From assembly GCF_018736145.1 (NCBI RefSeq), contig NZ_CP059997.1:4897501-4961500 (forward strand): a stretch of 64,000 nucleotides of DNA, given 5' to 3'. Below the pieces are notes generated by a model, which did not search any database, was not told where the DNA came from, and saw only the letters and a list, made by a program, of their open reading frames with translations. A program made the position numbers and the translations under genes. Origin of the DNA: Amycolatopsis sp. CA-230715 (GTDB taxonomy: Bacteria; Actinomycetota; Actinomycetes; Mycobacteriales; Pseudonocardiaceae). This document shows, one piece after another, positions 49,802 through 58,254 of this stretch (the stretch's first letter is position 1; each line of letters begins with the position of its first letter).

Positions 49802-50338
49802 TCAGGTCGCGAGCTTCAGGGCGGGGCGCGTCCGGCGCCAGGCGACGGCGAGGAAGGCGATCAGCGCGAGCAGCGGGATCGTGCTGATGCCCCAGCTCAA
49901 CCCCATCGGCGGGCCGGGCTGTTCGAGCACCGGCAGCACCGGCAGCGCGCCAGCGCCGCGGCCGGCCGGGCCGTCGATCTGGAACCGCAGCTGCCAGTCG
50001 CCGTCCAGCGGCAGCGACTTGATGTCCCAGCCCCACACGTCGAGCTTGCGCGGGTGCCGCACGAGCGGCTGCGGGCGGTTCGCCGTGCCCTTCGGGTTGA
50101 CCTTGGTGACCACGCCGGACTTGCCCTCGATCCCGCCGTCGGGGATGAAGGTGAAGTCGAGCGACTGCTCGGCGCGCACCGGCCAGGTGCTGAACCCGAC
50201 GGTCAGCCCGTACGGGCCAGCCTGCACGTGCTCGGTGTGCACGATGTTCACCGGCTCGTACGCCAGCGCCGGTGACGCACTCGCGACGGTCAGTCCCGCG
50301 ACCGCGGCGATCACCGCGAAACCCTTGCGCAGCTTCAT
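49802..50338 (-). CDS. Exported membrane-anchored protein, last gene of a four-gene operon
   Basis: A 178-residue protein. A signal peptide (MKLRKGFAVIAAVAGLTVAS ... ALA) precedes a beta-rich domain (PVNIVHTEHVQAGPYGLTVG, VWGWDIKSLPLDGDWQLRFQ), and a C-terminal transmembrane helix (GISTIPLLALIAFLAVAW) plus a basic tail anchor it. A similar beta-rich plan recurs in the first and third genes of the operon. Its ATG overlaps the upstream stop (ATGA). A family B hairpin lies just beyond its stop. Function unknown. Confidence 0.75.
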   Translation of the reverse strand: MKLRKGFAVIAAVAGLTVASASPALAYEPVNIVHTEHVQAGPYGLTVGFSTWPVRAEQSLDFTFIPDGGIEGKSGVVTKVNPKGTANRPQPLVRHPRKLDVWGWDIKSLPLDGDWQLRFQIDGPAGRGAGALPVLPVLEQPGPPMGLSWGISTIPLLALIAFLAVAWRRTRPALKLAT

Positions 50339-51438
50339 TTCCGCTCTCCTGCAATCGGGGCGAGCAGCCGCAGCATCCCGCCGAACCGCCAGCCGAGGTG
50401 CCCGGCGAGCGCGCCGAGCACGGTCGCCACCGCGCAGGTGACCAGGACGCTGTCGAGATGCGGCGAGTAGTGGAACAGCCAGCCGCGTTGCCACGGCTGG
50501 AGCCCGGACACCAGCAACCCGCCGAGCGCACCGGCGGCGAGCGGCAGCCAGCGCGCCGTTCCCCGCCGCAGCACCAGTTCGATCAGCGCCGCCACCACGA
50601 CGAGCGCCATCGGCATGAGCGACGGCATCTCCGGCACGCCGCTGACGTAGTCGCGGATGGGCAGGCCGACGGCGTCCGCGTAGACGTGCGCGGCCCACGG
50701 CGAGAACCACCAGAACACCGCCTGCAGCACGCCGAGCGCCGCCGCCGCGAGCAGCGCGCCACCCGGTTTCCCGAAGAACCCGCGCGCGACGAGCACCAGC
50801 AGCACCGACATGAACGAGACGCCGACATCGGTGGCGCTGACGATCCCGCCTTCGAGTTCCTGCAGTCCCAGCACGGTGATCGCGCTGAACGCGAGCAGCA
50901 CGCCGATCCCGGCGATCGTGCCGATCAGACCCCACCGCAGATCGCGCGCGGAGGCGAAGACCATGATCGAGCCGATCACGGTGATCGTCACCGACAGCAG
51001 CAACCCGATGTGCGGCGGCGAGGAGATCACCGCGTCGAACCCGTAGAGCCCGTGCCACCACTGGTCCCACAGCCCGTAGCTCAGGAACAGCGCGGCGCCG
51101 ACGCCGGACACGAGGTACCCGACGGGCGCGGCGAAGGTCTTCCCGAACACGCCGACCACCCTGCCGCCGACGTGCGGGTCGATCTCCCGCCCGGCGCGCT
51201 GGCGCGCGGTCGTCAGCAGCACCACCGCGAGGCTGGTGAGCCCGGCGACCGCGCTGCCCGCGTAGAGGAACAGGTGCGGCAGCGTGAAGAACGTGTCCGG
51301 CCCGACGTCGCTGTGCCACTGCACGTCCCAGGTGAGCCCGATCAGCGAGAGCATGGTCCCGCCGAGCAATGTCACCGCGGGTGGCCAGCCCCGCGCCGAC
51401 GCCGTCCGCGGCAGCGCCGCGGATACCGTCATGTCCAT
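50335..51438 (-). CDS. Polytopic membrane protein with His-rich loops, second of four
   Basis: A 367-residue protein with about nine or ten membrane helices (PAVTLLGGTMLSLIGLTWDV, FFTLPHLFLYAGSAVAGLTS, LVSGVGAALFLSYGLWDQWW ... VTCAVATVLGALAGHLGWRF). His and Trp residues lie near helix ends (WDVQWHSDVG, LWDQWWHGLYG, SPPHIGLLLS, HVYADAVGLP, LFHYSPHL), suggestive of a metal or haem site, but no defined motif matches a known family. It overlaps the next gene by ATGA and is preceded by the YtkA-like gene. Metal transport or membrane redox work is an inference. Confidence 0.75.
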   Translation of the reverse strand: MDMTVSAALPRTASARGWPPAVTLLGGTMLSLIGLTWDVQWHSDVGPDTFFTLPHLFLYAGSAVAGLTSLAVVLLTTARQRAGREIDPHVGGRVVGVFGKTFAAPVGYLVSGVGAALFLSYGLWDQWWHGLYGFDAVISSPPHIGLLLSVTITVIGSIMVFASARDLRWGLIGTIAGIGVLLAFSAITVLGLQELEGGIVSATDVGVSFMSVLLVLVARGFFGKPGGALLAAAALGVLQAVFWWFSPWAAHVYADAVGLPIRDYVSGVPEMPSLMPMALVVVAALIELVLRRGTARWLPLAAGALGGLLVSGLQPWQRGWLFHYSPHLDSVLVTCAVATVLGALAGHLGWRFGGMLRLLAPIAGERK

Positions 51439-51453
51439 GAAGGTCCTCCCTCG

Positions 51454-51882
51454 TTAATTCCGCACAAGCAACGGGAAAACGACCTGGTCCTGGCCGCCTC
51501 CGCCGCGCATGGTCACGGTGATCTCCCACTGGCCGGTCATCGGCAGCACGGTCGGCGCCGCGCGGAAGGCGCCGTCCCCGGTGGCGATCGCGGGCACCGG
51601 CACGAGCGCGTGCCCCATCTGCGGCATGACCGGTTCGACGGTCACTTCGTCGAGCGGCGCCGCTCGCCCGTGCAGGTCGGTGATGGTGAGCGAAACCGTG
51701 TTTTCGCCCGCTTTCGGGCTGTCGATCGACAGCCGGACGTTGTGGCTGCCGGTGCTCGCGTCGAGCACGGTCGGCCCGCTTTCCGACGACGGCCACCAGA
51801 GCCACGCGAGCACGCCCGCCACGACGACGGCGACCGCCGCGATCAGCACCACCGGTTTGCGCCGCGTCGGTGTCACCGTCAT
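51454..51882 (-). CDS. Membrane-anchored YtkA-like domain protein
   Basis: A 142-residue protein with one N-terminal membrane helix (PVVLIAAVAVVVAGVLAWLW) and an exported beta-sandwich (NVRLSIDSPKAGENTVSLTI ... PVMPQMGHALVPVPAIATGD ... MTGQWEITVTMRGGGGQDQV). The last part resembles the YtkA/FixH-like domain, which carries Met/His groups (PQMGHAL) as in copper-handling proteins. It overlaps its upstream gene by ATGA and precedes the polytopic protein by 16 bp. A role in copper delivery outside the membrane is a reasonable inference, not proven. Confidence 0.75.
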   Translation of the reverse strand: MTVTPTRRKPVVLIAAVAVVVAGVLAWLWWPSSESGPTVLDASTGSHNVRLSIDSPKAGENTVSLTITDLHGRAAPLDEVTVEPVMPQMGHALVPVPAIATGDGAFRAAPTVLPMTGQWEITVTMRGGGGQDQVVFPLLVRN

Positions 51883-53297
51883 CGGTTTTCTCCGTTCCCC
51901 GCCGCCACTTCGACCGTGGCGGGCACCGTCAGCACCGTGTAGCCCCGCTCGGCCTGCACCCACAGCCGGTACCGGCCGGGCAGCGGAAAGGTGTAACTGA
52001 ACGCCACGTCCGGCCCGTACGCGGCGACCGTCTCGTCCGGCTGGCCGCCGACCGCGCCGGGCACCACCGGGGTCATCGCGTGCGCGTGGGCCCACACCGG
52101 CGCGGCCACGGCATCGATCGGCCCGTCCGGCAGCGGGCCGACGACGATGAGGTGGCCCAGCATGCCCAGCCACGGCTGCAGGTCCGCGGTCGGGAAGCGC
52201 GCGGTGACCGTGCCGGTCCGGCCCGCGGTGAGCGGCGTGGTCCTCAGGTCGACGGACGTGCCGCCGAGCTGGCGGATTCCCGGTCTCGGCGCGGCGGGCG
52301 CGGTCGTGGGTGCCGCGGTGGCGGTCAGGTGCAGCTTCGTCCGCGCGAGCTGCACGCCGCCGCCCCGGCGCGCCAGTTCGGCGGACACCGCGTAGTCCCC
52401 GGTTTCCGGCACGTCGAGCCGAACCGCGTAGGAACCGGGCGCGGTGCGGACCGGGTGCAGGTGCCACATCCGGCCTGCCGGGGACACGATCACCAGGTGC
52501 ACCAACGCGTTGTCGTGCACGAGGAGGTCGTCGGCTGGACGGCCGGTGGACCCGTCCGTGACGTCGACGCGGAGCCGCCCCGGCGCTTCGGCGCGGGCCA
52601 GGAGGTTCACCGGCGGCCGTGAGAAATCCACAATGGACGGTGGGGGTACCGCGAACGGATCGGCGACGGTGTCCTCGGTCGGGTCCAGCACGGCACCGGG
52701 TGGCGGCGGCGGGGTGATCTGCGCGGACAGCAGCGCGGCGGTGACCGCGACCGCGACGGCGGCGACCACGCCCGTCGCGGGCACGAGCGCGAACCGCGGC
52801 CGTTTCAGCGCGACGCCGAGCGAGACGAGCAGCAGCACCCCGGCCGCGACGAAGCCGCCGTAGGTCGTCTTTTCCCACGGTGAAGCCACGAGCGCGGGCA
52901 CGACGAACGGAATGCGGGCGACCTGGTCGCCGTCGTCGAGGAGCAGCTCCCACGCCCCGGGCCGTTCGACGCGCAGCGTGCCGTCGTAGGGGCCAGGCGC
53001 GGCGCCGAGGGTGATGACCGCGCTGCTGGTGACCGCGCCCGCGAACGAGGTCCGCGCGGTGACCGGCCCCGGCCGCGTGCCGGTGTGCGTCACGAGTTCG
53101 ACGCGTAGCGGGCCCGGAACCGGTTCGGCGCGGCGGATGACCACGGTCAGCTCGCGGTCGCCGAGCGTCTGCGCGATGTGCAGATCGGCGCCGACCGGCG
53201 CGCCGTCGGCCGAGGCCGGTGCCGCGCCGGTCAGCGCGAGCAGGGCGAGCACCACGACGACGAACGCCACCCGTGGTCCCCGGTGCTCGCTGGTCAT
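51879..53297 (-). CDS. Large exported membrane protein, first gene of the operon
   Basis: A 472-residue protein. A signal peptide (MTSEHRGPRVAFVVVVLALL ... ASA) leads to a beta-rich domain (40-150), then two transmembrane helices (YGGFVAAGVLLLVSLGVALK and ATGVVAAVAVAVTAALLSAQ) and a second exported beta-rich region (about 245-470) with His/Met clusters (GRMWHLHPVRTA, PVWAHAHAMTPVV). The second half resembles FixH/YtkA-like domains. It begins the operon with an ATG overlapped by nothing; the following three genes are coupled to it. No named family recognised; metal handling is the best guess. Confidence 0.75.
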   Translation of the reverse strand: MTSEHRGPRVAFVVVVLALLALTGAAPASADGAPVGADLHIAQTLGDRELTVVIRRAEPVPGPLRVELVTHTGTRPGPVTARTSFAGAVTSSAVITLGAAPGPYDGTLRVERPGAWELLLDDGDQVARIPFVVPALVASPWEKTTYGGFVAAGVLLLVSLGVALKRPRFALVPATGVVAAVAVAVTAALLSAQITPPPPPGAVLDPTEDTVADPFAVPPPSIVDFSRPPVNLLARAEAPGRLRVDVTDGSTGRPADDLLVHDNALVHLVIVSPAGRMWHLHPVRTAPGSYAVRLDVPETGDYAVSAELARRGGGVQLARTKLHLTATAAPTTAPAAPRPGIRQLGGTSVDLRTTPLTAGRTGTVTARFPTADLQPWLGMLGHLIVVGPLPDGPIDAVAAPVWAHAHAMTPVVPGAVGGQPDETVAAYGPDVAFSYTFPLPGRYRLWVQAERGYTVLTVPATVEVAAGNGENR

Positions 53298-53379
53298 GGT
53301 GACCGAAGGTAGCCAGGAGCGGTGCCGCGAAGCGTCACGGCGCGGGGGGATTTTTCGTCCCCTGTACGGGGGATGCGGG

Positions 53380-54324
53380 CTAGGGGGTGCCCCCGAGCGC
53401 GCGCTTCAGGGCCCCGCGCAGATCGGAGGTCATCCGCTTCGTGACGCCTGCTTCGCGCACGAGGCTCGACCCGTGGAACGTGCCGGGGTAGTGGTGCAGT
53501 TCGGTGCTGACGCCCGCCTGCAGCAGGCGTTGCGCGTAGCTCAGGCCTTCGTCGCGAAGCGGGTCGAATTCGCACGTGGACACGAACGCGGGCGGTAGCC
53601 CGCTCAGGTCTTCCGCGCGGGCGGGCGCCGCGTAGTGCCTGCCGTCCTCACCGTCCACAGTGGAGTCACCGCACAGGTAGTATTTCCAGCTGATCTCGGC
53701 GCGGTCGGTTCGCCACATCGGGGTGTCGGTGAACTGGCGCATCGACGGCGTGTCCAGCCGGTCGTCGAGTTCGGGGATGTTCAGCACCTGGAAGCACAGC
53801 GCGGGGCCGCCGCGGTCGCGCGCGAGCAGCGCCAGCGCCGCGGAAAGCCCGCCGCCCGCACTCTCGCCCGCCACCGCGATGCGCGCCGGGTCGATGCCGA
53901 GTTCGGCCGCGTGCTCCGCGGTCCAGACCAGTGCGGTGTAGCAGTCCTCCAGCCCGGCGGGGAACGGGTTTTCCGGCGCGAGGCGGTAGTCGACGGACAC
54001 CACCACGGCGCCGATCTCGTCAGCGATCGCGGCGGCATCGCCGTCACCCATCTCGATGTTGCCGATGATGAACCCGCCGCCGTGGATGTAGAGCACGCCG
54101 CCGCCGGTCGCGTCCCGCGGCGTGTAGACGCGGACCCGTACGCCGGGATCACCGGGCACGGTCACGTCGCGCGTGGTCACGCCCTCGGGGAACGGCGCCG
54201 TTTCGACGGACGCGAACAACTCGGCGACCTTGACGCGAGCGGCGACGATATCGCTCAGGTCGCTCTCGACCTCGCCGATCATCGGGATCCACGGGACGAG
54301 TTCGGGATCGAACCGGTATGCCAT
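53380..54324 (-). CDS. Alpha/beta hydrolase, hormone-sensitive-lipase (HSL) type
   Basis: A 314-residue carboxylesterase of the HSL family. The oxyanion motif HGGG is at 81-84, the nucleophile Ser155 is in GESAGGG, and the Asp/His pair is in EFDPLRDEG and TFHGS. ATG 54324 has a perfect GGAGG. It is divergent from a PucR-like regulator with 114 bp between them, so the regulator may control it. It would hydrolyse short-chain esters in the cytosol; the natural substrate is unknown. No signal peptide is present. Confidence 0.92.
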   Translation of the reverse strand: MAYRFDPELVPWIPMIGEVESDLSDIVAARVKVAELFASVETAPFPEGVTTRDVTVPGDPGVRVRVYTPRDATGGGVLYIHGGGFIIGNIEMGDGDAAAIADEIGAVVVSVDYRLAPENPFPAGLEDCYTALVWTAEHAAELGIDPARIAVAGESAGGGLSAALALLARDRGGPALCFQVLNIPELDDRLDTPSMRQFTDTPMWRTDRAEISWKYYLCGDSTVDGEDGRHYAAPARAEDLSGLPPAFVSTCEFDPLRDEGLSYAQRLLQAGVSTELHHYPGTFHGSSLVREAGVTKRMTSDLRGALKRALGGTP

Positions 54325-54438
54325 GCCAACCTCCTCGGTGGGATTCCGATCTTCGTCCCCGCCGGGTACCACCGCATCCGCCGGGTGTCGGGCCTGAGCG
54401 GCTTCGCACCCGCCATTCCGGCGGTACCGTCTGAAGGC

Positions 54439-55425
54439 ATGAGAAGCCTGCTGCTGCGCCTGTCGTCGCTGGACGCCGACGCGGAAAGCGCGGTGCGGGT
54501 GATCGGGTTCTTCGACGCGCTCGTCACGGCCGGGGTGCGGTTGCCGGAACTCGTCCGGCAGTGCGCGAAGCTCGCCGAATGCCCGGTGGGCCTCGCCTCC
54601 GGCGACGTGTGGCTGCGCGCGGATCCCGAAGGCGGGTTGAGCACGTCCGGCGAGGTGCCCGGCGACGCCGTCGTCCGCGGGACGACGTGGCTGGAACGCG
54701 GCGGCGACCCCGGCCCGCTCGACGAAATGCTCCTCGAGCGGTTCGCGATCTCCGCCGCGCTGCTCGGCAGGTCCGAACTCGGGTTCGGCGATCCCGCGCT
54801 GGTGGAACTCGTGCTCGCCGATTCCACCGGCGACGCGGAGCGCGCGCGGGCGCTGCACCTGCTCGGCATCGCGGACCCGCGTCGCGCAATCGCTTTCACC
54901 AGCGAAGATCCCGGTGCCGTCGGTTCCGGTTACGCGACGATCGGGCGCGTCCACGCGCTGCTCGTGCCGCCCGGTTTCGCCGACGGGTGGCGCGCGCCGG
55001 ACGGGGTGCGCGCCGGGATCGGCCCGGTCGCCGACCCGTCCGCGCTGCCCGAATCGTGGCGCGCGGCGAAGGCGGCGCTGCGGTTCGCGGGCCACGGCGG
55101 CCCGCCGGTGATCCGCTCGGAAACCCTTGGCGCCCTTTCGGTGCTTGCGCGGCTGAGCGCCGAGGACCTCGCGGACGTCGGCGACCTCGCCGCGCTCGAC
55201 CGGCTCGCCGCCGAACCGCACGGCGCGGATCTGCTGACCGTGCTCGCCGCGTTCATCGAGAGCGGATCCGTGCGCAAGACGGCGACCGCGGTGTACCGGC
55301 ACCACAGCACGATCGCGAGCCGGATCGCCCATGCCGAACGCGCGCTCGGGTTCGAGGTCGGCACCCCGGACGGGCGCTTCCGGCTGCACCTCGCCTTCCT
55401 GCTGCGCCGCCTGCGGGACGCGTGA
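54439..55425 (+). CDS. PucR-type helix-turn-helix regulator
   Basis: A 328-residue regulator. The C-terminal helix-turn-helix of the PucR/CdaR kind is at about 270-325 (LLTVLAAFIESGSVRKTATA, then VYRHHSTIASRIAHAERALG, FRLHLAFLLRRL). The central region (about 90-220) is GGDEF-like in fold but without active-site motifs, as usual in this group. The N-terminus (MRSLLLRLSSLDADAESAVR) is helical. It is divergent from the esterase and is the likely regulator of it. The stop is followed by two family B palindromes. Confidence 0.85.
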   Translation: MRSLLLRLSSLDADAESAVRVIGFFDALVTAGVRLPELVRQCAKLAECPVGLASGDVWLRADPEGGLSTSGEVPGDAVVRGTTWLERGGDPGPLDEMLLERFAISAALLGRSELGFGDPALVELVLADSTGDAERARALHLLGIADPRRAIAFTSEDPGAVGSGYATIGRVHALLVPPGFADGWRAPDGVRAGIGPVADPSALPESWRAAKAALRFAGHGGPPVIRSETLGALSVLARLSAEDLADVGDLAALDRLAAEPHGADLLTVLAAFIESGSVRKTATAVYRHHSTIASRIAHAERALGFEVGTPDGRFRLHLAFLLRRLRDA

Positions 55426-55430
55426 CCCGA

Positions 55431-55523
55431 GCGCGTTTAGCCCGCTAACTGCAGGCCGGGAGCCTGCCGGACGCCGTCGCGGGCAGCGGGCCGCCGAGCG
55501 CGTTTAGCCCGCTAAACGCGCTC
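55431..55523. repeat. Two family B palindromes between convergent genes
   Basis: A degenerate copy (GCGCGTTTAGCCCGCTAACT, 55431-55450) and a perfect one at 55496-55523 (13-bp arms GAGCGCGTTTAGC around CC). The second overlaps the stop codon of the minus-strand response regulator (55522-55524). They lie in the 96-bp gap between convergent genes and can act as a terminator. Confidence 0.9.
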
Positions 55524-56181
55524 AGTGCGGGGGCTCGACCAGGCCGTACCGGTAGGCGTAGACGACGGCGTGCACCCGATCCCGCAGGCCCAGTTTCGCC
55601 AGCACCCGCGACACGTGCGTCTTCACGGTCTCTTCGCCGACGTGCAGGGCCGCCGCGATTTCGGCGTTGCTGCGGGCGTCCGCGATGAGCAGCAGCACTT
55701 CCCGTTCCCGCGAGGTGAGCCGGTCCAGCTCCGGCGCGCCGTGCACGGGTTCGATGCTGCTGGTGAAGCGCGCGACCAGCCGCCGCGTTACCGACGGGTC
55801 GATCAGCGCGTCCCCGCGCGCGGCCACCGTGATCGCGGACAGCAGTTCCTCCGGCGGCAGGCTCTTGAGCAGGAACCCGCTCGCACCGGCCCGCAGCGCG
55901 CGGTAGACGTAGTCGTCGAGGTCGTACGTGGTGAGCACGAGGACCCTGGTCTCGTTGCCGGGCGAGGAAAGGATCGCCTCGGCGGCGGCGAGCCCGTCGA
56001 GCTTCGGCATGCGGATGTCCAGGACGGCGACGTCGGGCCGGAGCCGCCGCGTCTCGGCGACGGCCGCGTGCCCGTCGGCGACCTCGGCGACGCAGTCGAG
56101 GTGCGGCTGGGTTTCCAGCACCGCGCGCATCCCGGACCGGAACATCGCGTGATCGTCGGCGAGCAGCACCCGGATCGTCAC
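55522..56181 (-). CDS. NarL/FixJ-type response regulator (second system)
   Basis: A 219-residue regulator. The receiver has the acidic pocket (ADDH, 8-11) and phosphoacceptor Asp55 in VAVLDIRMP; the LuxR-type helix-turn-helix is at about 153-210 (LTSREREVLLLIADARSNAE, then IAAALHVGEETVKTHVSRVL). GTG 56181 overlaps the kinase gene stop, so the two are coupled. It is paralogous to the regulator at 18907. Its stop codon lies inside a family B palindrome. Confidence 0.95.
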   Translation of the reverse strand: MTIRVLLADDHAMFRSGMRAVLETQPHLDCVAEVADGHAAVAETRRLRPDVAVLDIRMPKLDGLAAAEAILSSPGNETRVLVLTTYDLDDYVYRALRAGASGFLLKSLPPEELLSAITVAARGDALIDPSVTRRLVARFTSSIEPVHGAPELDRLTSREREVLLLIADARSNAEIAAALHVGEETVKTHVSRVLAKLGLRDRVHAVVYAYRYGLVEPPH

Positions 56182-57407
56182 TCCTGCCCTCCCGCGGGGT
56201 CGATGCCGAACGCGACGCGCACCTGCCAGTGCGCGCCGTCGGCGAGCATGCCGTAGGTCGCGGTGCCGCCGAAGAGCGCCACGCGCTGGCGGATCCCGCT
56301 GAGCCCGAGGTGCGCGCGCTCCTCGTGCCGCGCGGCAGGGCTCGCCGGGTTCGTCACGGTGAGCGCCACCTCGGTCCGCCGGTAGGTCAGCACCAGCTCC
56401 ACCTGGCCGCCGTCGCCGTGCCGCAGCGCGTTCGTGAGCGCTTCCTGCGCGATCCGGTACAACGCGATGTCGAGCGAACCCGGCAGCTCCGACGGCTTGC
56501 CTTCGGTGGTCAGCCGCACCGCGAGACCGGCCGCGCGCATGCCGTCGAGCAGTTCGTCGAGGTTGTCGAGCCCTGGCTGCCTGCTCGCCGGGCCGGAATC
56601 CTGCCCGTGCAGCAGGTCGAGGAGCCTGCGCAGATCCACCATCGCCGACCGGCTCGCCGTTTCGACGGCGATCAGTGACCGGTGCACCTTCGCCTCCCCG
56701 GGTTCGGTCAGGCCCATCCTCGCCGCGCCCGCGTGCAGGCCGATCGCGCTCACGTGGTGCGAGATGACGTCGTGCAGGTCCCGCGCGATCGCGCTGCGCT
56801 CGTCGGCGACCGCGCGTTCGACGTCCTCGCGTTCGTTGCGGCGCTTGCGTTCCTCCTGCTTTTCCAGCTCGGCGACGTAGGCGCGGCGCGCGGTCGTGTA
56901 GCGGCCGACGAGCCACGGCAGCGCGACCGAAGTGAGCAGGTTCGCGGTGAGCAGCCGCCAGTCGTGCGCGTTGCGGCCCCCGCCGAGCAGGTACGACGCG
57001 GTGAGCCCAGCGAACATCACGGCGAGCGCCAGCACGGCCTGCGGCGTGCGGAGCCACGCGCCCGCCCGGTAACCCGCGACGAGGATGCCCGAGTTGTTCG
57101 GTACCCGGACACCGCCGGTGCAGGTGCACAACAGCAGCGGCGCCAGCACCGCGAGCGCGGCGTGGCCGGCCGCGACCAGCCCGGAAAGCCGTGCGCTCGC
57201 GGCGAGCGCGAGATCGGCGACCACCGCGCACGCGACCACCACGAGGGTGTCCCACCGCGTCAGCGGCGGGCCGAAGATCAGGAACGTGCTGAGATCGGCG
57301 ACCAGGCAGACGGCGGCGACGAGCCACGCCTGCCTCGCCAGCGAACCGCTGATGTCGACCACTGCTGCCGTTTCCTCCGGTGGTGAGCCCCGTGGCAACA
57401 ATGGCAC
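56178..57407 (-). CDS. Sensor histidine kinase (HisKA_3, second system)
   Basis: A 409-residue DesK/NarX-type kinase. Residues 20-175 form five or six membrane helices with short loops (AWLVAAVCLVADLSTFLIFG, DTLVVVACAVVADLALAASA, ...). The CTCTGG pair at about 92-97 could bind a metal or form a disulfide. The dimerisation domain has IARDLHDVISHHVSAIGLHA, and HATPase_c follows (EALTNALRHG, GLSGIRQRVALFGG). The ATG 57407 start gives a 17-residue pre-helix tail; GTG 57359 is an alternative. It is coupled by a 4-bp overlap to the response regulator. Confidence 0.93.
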   Translation of the reverse strand: MPLLPRGSPPEETAAVVDISGSLARQAWLVAAVCLVADLSTFLIFGPPLTRWDTLVVVACAVVADLALAASARLSGLVAAGHAALAVLAPLLLCTCTGGVRVPNNSGILVAGYRAGAWLRTPQAVLALAVMFAGLTASYLLGGGRNAHDWRLLTANLLTSVALPWLVGRYTTARRAYVAELEKQEERKRRNEREDVERAVADERSAIARDLHDVISHHVSAIGLHAGAARMGLTEPGEAKVHRSLIAVETASRSAMVDLRRLLDLLHGQDSGPASRQPGLDNLDELLDGMRAAGLAVRLTTEGKPSELPGSLDIALYRIAQEALTNALRHGDGGQVELVLTYRRTEVALTVTNPASPAARHEERAHLGLSGIRQRVALFGGTATYGMLADGAHWQVRVAFGIDPAGGQE

Positions 57408-57417
57408 ACCGGTTCGC

Positions 57418-58224
57418 TCACCCCTGCCTGGCGAACAGCGCGTCGAGATCGCGCTCGGCGTAGAGCCGGTGCTCCCATTCCTCGTTGAGGACGCACCGCA
57501 GGCACTCGCGCACCGGGTGGCTGCCCGCCGGCGGCCAGCTTCCGCCTTCGAGGACAGCGGTGTCGGCGGCCAGCGACTGCTCGGTCAGCCCGCCGAACAC
57601 CTCGCGCACGGTCGCCGTCCGCTCCCGGCGCAGCGCCAGCACGGTGTCCAGCGACGGCCGCGCGGACCGGTCCCACGGCACGCCCGGCAGTTCGGGCGCC
57701 TCGTCCCACGGCAGGCCGAGCGCGTCCCACGGCGCCCGCTCGCCGAGCACCGCCCGCCGCACCCAGGCGTCCGTGACGAACACCAGGTGCCGCAGGGTTT
57801 CGATGAACGACCACTCGCCGTCCACCGATTCGTGCAGCAGCGCGGGATCGAGCCCGCGCGCCCGTTCGACGGTGCCTTCCCACAGCCGTTCCAGGATCGC
57901 CCACGCCTCGCGGAAACCCTCGGGGTCGACCGGCCGCATCTTCGCGCGCTCGGGATGGCGCCGGTCCAGCTCCGCTTCGATGAACGGTCCGACGTCGACA
58001 CCGTTGATCCGCAGGCCCTCGATCTCGCCGTGAATGTCCACATCGGACATAATGGCGCCGCTCATCACCACCCCGCCGAAATAGACGCCGCGGAAGTTCG
58101 CGCCCGACAGGTCCACGCAGCGGAACCGCGCGCCGTTCGCGCGCAGATCCTCGAACCGCGCGTCGGACAGGGTCGTGTGCTTGAACGTCGAGCCGGTGAG
58201 GTCGTCGCCATCGAAGTCCGCCAT
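57418..58224 (-). CDS. Pentapeptide-repeat protein fused to DinB-like domain
   Basis: A 268-residue fusion. Residues 1-75 contain pentapeptide repeats (DDLTGSTFKHTTLSDARFED, CVDLSGANFRGVYFGG), which form a right-handed coil, and residues 100-265 are a DinB_2/DUF664-type four-helix bundle with metal-binding His positions (ESVDGEWSFIETLRHLVFVT, NEEWEHRLYAERDLDAL). DinB-like proteins often carry thiol-transferase activity. The fusion is common in actinobacteria but uncharacterised. It ends 10 bp before the histidine kinase, so the two may be co-transcribed. Confidence 0.85.
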   Translation of the reverse strand: MADFDGDDLTGSTFKHTTLSDARFEDLRANGARFRCVDLSGANFRGVYFGGVVMSGAIMSDVDIHGEIEGLRINGVDVGPFIEAELDRRHPERAKMRPVDPEGFREAWAILERLWEGTVERARGLDPALLHESVDGEWSFIETLRHLVFVTDAWVRRAVLGERAPWDALGLPWDEAPELPGVPWDRSARPSLDTVLALRRERTATVREVFGGLTEQSLAADTAVLEGGSWPPAGSHPVRECLRCVLNEEWEHRLYAERDLDALFARQG

Positions 58225-58254
58225 TCCGGAATCGTAGCGGCGCGGCCCGACAAT

